DNA of 53,024 nucleotides from Pseudoduganella sp. (lineage in GTDB: Bacteria > Pseudomonadota > Gammaproteobacteria > Burkholderiales > Burkholderiaceae_D): the NCBI GenBank assembly GCA_021323265.1, contig JAJTCO010000028.1, forward strand, positions 1 to 53,024, given 5' to 3'. The notes under the pieces are model-generated. The model was given only the letters and a program-made list of their open reading frames with translations, ran no database searches and was not told the DNA's origin. This document shows, one piece after another, positions 51,149 through 53,024 of this stretch (position 1 is its first letter; each line of letters begins with the position of its first letter). The position numbers were made by a program, and so were the translations under genes.

Positions 51149-51990
51149 GCGCCACGCTCACCTACGACGATGTGGTGAAGAACCTGGACGACCTGCCGTC
51201 GCTGCCGGCCGTCGTGATGGAACTGCTCAACAGCATCGACCAGGAAGAGGTCGACATCGCGGTCCTGGCCAAGAAGGTGTCGCATGACCAGGCCCTGACC
51301 GCCAAGACGCTGCGCCTGGCCAACTCTTCGCTGTTCGGGCTGCAGGTCAAGGTCACCACCATCCAGCAGGCCATCACCTTTCTCGGCTTCCAGAGCACGC
51401 GCAACCTGATCACCGCGGCAGCCGTCACCGGCTGCTTCACCGGCAAGCTGTGCCCCGGCTTCGACCACCGCAGCTTCTGGCGCCACTCCATCGCCACGGC
51501 GGCCTGCGCCAAGGTGCTGGCGCGCCACGTGCGCTTCAACCAGGATTACGCCTTCACGGCAGGCTTGCTGCACGATATCGGCCGCCTGGTGCTGGTGTCG
51601 AGTTTCCCGGAATTGTATGGCGAAGTGATCGCCTACCAGCGGGCGCAGGATTGCTACACGCTGGAAGCGGAGCGCGCCGTACTCGGCATCGACCACGTCG
51701 AGGCCGGCCTGGCGCTGGCCGAGCATTGGAATTTTTCCGACACGATGCGCCTGGCCATTGCCGGTCACCATGAGCCGCAAAAGCCGGGCGCCGGCTTCCT
51801 GGCCGCCATCATCCACGTGGCCGATGCGGTCGTGCACGCGCTGGACCTGGCGCAAAATCCGGACGACATGGTGCCGCCCGTGTCCACCGTGGCCTGGCAG
51901 GCGCTCAACCTGAGCGAAGACACCTGCCTGCACCTGTTCCGCGAAACCGAGCTTCAGTACGAAGAGATCGCGCTGGTGCTGCTGGCCTGA
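51145..51990 (+). CDS. HDOD domain signalling protein
   Basis: A 281-residue protein with an HDOD domain (about residues 15-210): LPSLPAVVMELLNSI, the helix HDQALTAKTLRLANSS, and GFQSTRNLITAAAV. Then LLHDIGRLVL, where the HD pair is retained, and AGHHEPQKPG. HDOD proteins are non-catalytic output or scaffold modules in cyclic-di-GMP and chemotaxis pathways, though retention of HD leaves phosphohydrolase activity possible. It is translationally coupled to the preceding small gene. Confidence 0.9.
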   Translation: MSATLTYDDVVKNLDDLPSLPAVVMELLNSIDQEEVDIAVLAKKVSHDQALTAKTLRLANSSLFGLQVKVTTIQQAITFLGFQSTRNLITAAAVTGCFTGKLCPGFDHRSFWRHSIATAACAKVLARHVRFNQDYAFTAGLLHDIGRLVLVSSFPELYGEVIAYQRAQDCYTLEAERAVLGIDHVEAGLALAEHWNFSDTMRLAIAGHHEPQKPGAGFLAAIIHVADAVVHALDLAQNPDDMVPPVSTVAWQALNLSEDTCLHLFRETELQYEEIALVLLA

Positions 51991-52002
51991 GCGGCGGCGC
52001 GC

Positions 52003-52347
52003 TCAGTGCGCGCTGGCTTGCGGCATGCCGTTCTGCGCGCCGGCGCCGGCCGGCTTGTCGTCGGGCTTGGGGCGGCCCTGGGCATCGGACAGGCGGTACT
52101 TGGTGCGGCGGTCGCCCATCAAGTCGCGCAGCTCGCGGATGCTCATGCCGGTCACCTCATGCATGCGGATCAGCAGCGAGGCCCCGACCGGCAGGCGGTG
52201 GTGGCGGATCTTGCTGATCACAGGCGGGGCAACTTCCAGCATGCGCGACAGCGCAGCGTCGTTCTTCAATTGCATTTTGCCCAGCAGGATGTCCAGCAGG
52301 TGATTCGGGTTATAGCTTTCCTGGGAAGCGAGAGCGTGGTGTGCCAT
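52003..52347 (-). CDS. Helix-turn-helix regulator-like protein, unknown target
   Basis: A 114-residue protein with a central XRE-like helix-turn-helix (about residues 22-60: KNDAALSRMLEVAPPVISKI), a helix LLIRMHEVTGMSIRELRDL and a low-complexity Ala/Gly tail. I started at MAHHALASQ because GAGAGGA lies 8 bp before it. Upstream in-frame codons have no site. It converges on the HDOD gene with a 12-bp gap. I believe similar proteins are common in Oxalobacteraceae, but the function is not known to me. Confidence 0.78.
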   Translation of the reverse strand: MAHHALASQESYNPNHLLDILLGKMQLKNDAALSRMLEVAPPVISKIRHHRLPVGASLLIRMHEVTGMSIRELRDLMGDRRTKYRLSDAQGRPKPDDKPAGAGAQNGMPQASAH

Positions 52348-52549
52348 GATGAGTCCTCTCTTGACAGTGGAGTGTTGAGGAAGGGCCTGCAGTGTTAGCA
52401 AATTATTATTGCTACGCGGCGGGCGAACCTTGTTCAACATCAAGTCCCGGCGATGATTTGCCGAAAAACTTGACAACAATGCCATTTCAACACAGTCATT
52501 ATTCCCGTGTCGCACGAAAGAACCGCAAGGAAATTGTTACGGGGAAGCG

Positions 52550-52855
52550 TCAGGCAGTCACGGAAATGATGCTGCCCGGGGCGGGGGTGCCCGGGGTCGG
52601 GCGATTGGCCTGGGCCGCTTGCGCCTGCAAGTCCTGGCGCGTCAGGAAATCCTGCTGCGCGGCCGAGCGGGCCTGCTCCAGGGCCCGGGTTTCCTGGCTG
52701 CGCGCCGTGCTTTGCTCGGTGCGGGCCACCTGCTGTTCGCGGATGCGCTGCTCTTCCTGCAGCAATTGGCGTTGCTCGGCCAGGCGGCGCGCGGCGGCCG
52801 CATTCTCGACCTGCTGGACATTGGGGGCGCTGGGCCCGACTGCGCTCACTGCCAT
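52550..52855 (-). CDS. Gln/Arg/Ala-rich coiled-coil protein, unknown
   Basis: A 101-residue protein dominated by Gln, Arg, Ala and Glu between residues 15 and 85 ([20 protein letters not shown]), expected to form one long helix or coiled coil. A Pro/Gly-rich tail ([10 protein letters not shown]) follows. The start MAVSAVGPS has GGAGAGAC before it, better than the Met nine codons upstream. No signal or membrane segment is seen. It is divergent from miaB. Confidence 0.68.
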   Translation of the reverse strand: MAVSAVGPSAPNVQQVENAAAARRLAEQRQLLQEEQRIREQQVARTEQSTARSQETRALEQARSAAQQDFLTRQDLQAQAAQANRPTPGTPAPGSIISVTA

Positions 52856-52948
52856 GACTGTCTCTCCGGCAAAGTTGCTCAATTAACTCTAGGCGTCGGC
52901 CGCCCCGAATTCAAGGGCTGTACGCCGATTTACGGTAAACTTGCGGGT

Positions 52949-53024
52949 ATGCAGAAAAAAGTATTCATCAAAACCTTCGGCTGCCAGATGAACGAGTACG
53001 ACTCGGACAAGATGGCAGACCTGC
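52949..53024 (+). CDS. miaB: tRNA-2-methylthio-N6-dimethylallyladenosine synthase MiaB (5' part)
   Basis: Partial: only the first 25 codons are in the window. [20 protein letters not shown] is the diagnostic start of the MiaB N-terminal UPF0004 domain, including the first cluster-binding Cys. MiaB is a radical-SAM enzyme that adds methylthio to i6A37, which MiaA makes; miaA is 11 kb upstream in this window. Confidence 0.93.
   Translation, partial: MQKKVFIKTFGCQMNEYDSDKMADL

Overview
This 53 kb window is a GC-rich, almost fully coding chromosomal segment. Gene content and protein style (YbiB, AroG, TsaD, PlsY, MutL with an endonuclease-type motif, a PEP-CTERM protein, many LysR and GGDEF proteins) suggest a betaproteobacterium of the Oxalobacteraceae, Massilia/Duganella/Telluria type. 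That placement is inference from family resemblance, not a database result. I see no prophage, transposase, CRISPR array, integron or plasmid function. Base and codon use looks uniform, so this reads as core chromosome with a few accessory islands.

Layout. 0.2-5.2 kb holds housekeeping genes (yhiN-like flavoprotein, ybiB, aroG, an OsmC protein, tsaD). 5.2-8.3 kb is a nitrate-type ABC transporter (nrtA-nrtB-nrtD order on the minus strand) preceded by a hairpin leader. 8.4-11.2 kb has two overlapping LysR genes divergent from a short-chain dehydrogenase. 11.2-16.5 kb is a minus-strand run: K+ channel, membrane hydrolase, DUF427, GAF-GGDEF cyclase, DsbA-like protein, plsY, ybaK. 16.6-24.5 kb has an EEP-family phosphoesterase, a large PAS-GGDEF-EAL protein and a two-gene RND efflux system. 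24.5-26.2 kb has a 24-bp perfect inverted repeat, a small basic protein, xerD and ogt. 26.2-26.6 kb is the only gap over 300 bp: a strong terminator plus a region that folds like a structured RNA. 26.6-30.9 kb is an orphan TRAP-type binding protein divergent from a DctS/DctR-like two-component pair and a small membrane protein. 30.9-32.4 kb is a membrane diguanylate cyclase.

32.4-42.1 kb carries the broadly conserved queG / tsaE-amiC / mutL-miaA group, split by a mutarotase, an alpha carbonic anhydrase, a DedA protein and a cyclophilin. It ends in two tandem identical tRNA-Met genes with a consensus promoter and terminator. 42.1-48.2 kb holds a PEP-CTERM protein with a putative sigma-54 promoter, a thioredoxin-like protein, an aldehyde dehydrogenase, a ChaN-like lipoprotein, and a LysR/SDR/tautomerase module whose SDR lacks the catalytic tyrosine. 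48.2-52.9 kb holds signalling genes (DUF1697 protein, histidine kinase, HDOD protein, a helix-turn-helix protein). The start of miaB runs off the right edge.

Themes. tRNA modification and quality control recurs: tsaD, tsaE, queG, miaA, miaB, ybaK and the tRNAs themselves. Cyclic-di-GMP and two-component signalling recurs too: two diguanylate cyclases, one GGDEF-EAL protein, an HDOD protein, two histidine kinases and one response regulator. Many neighbours overlap by 4 bp, either head-to-tail (ATGA) or tail-to-tail. The first 224 bp contain no gene I can support.
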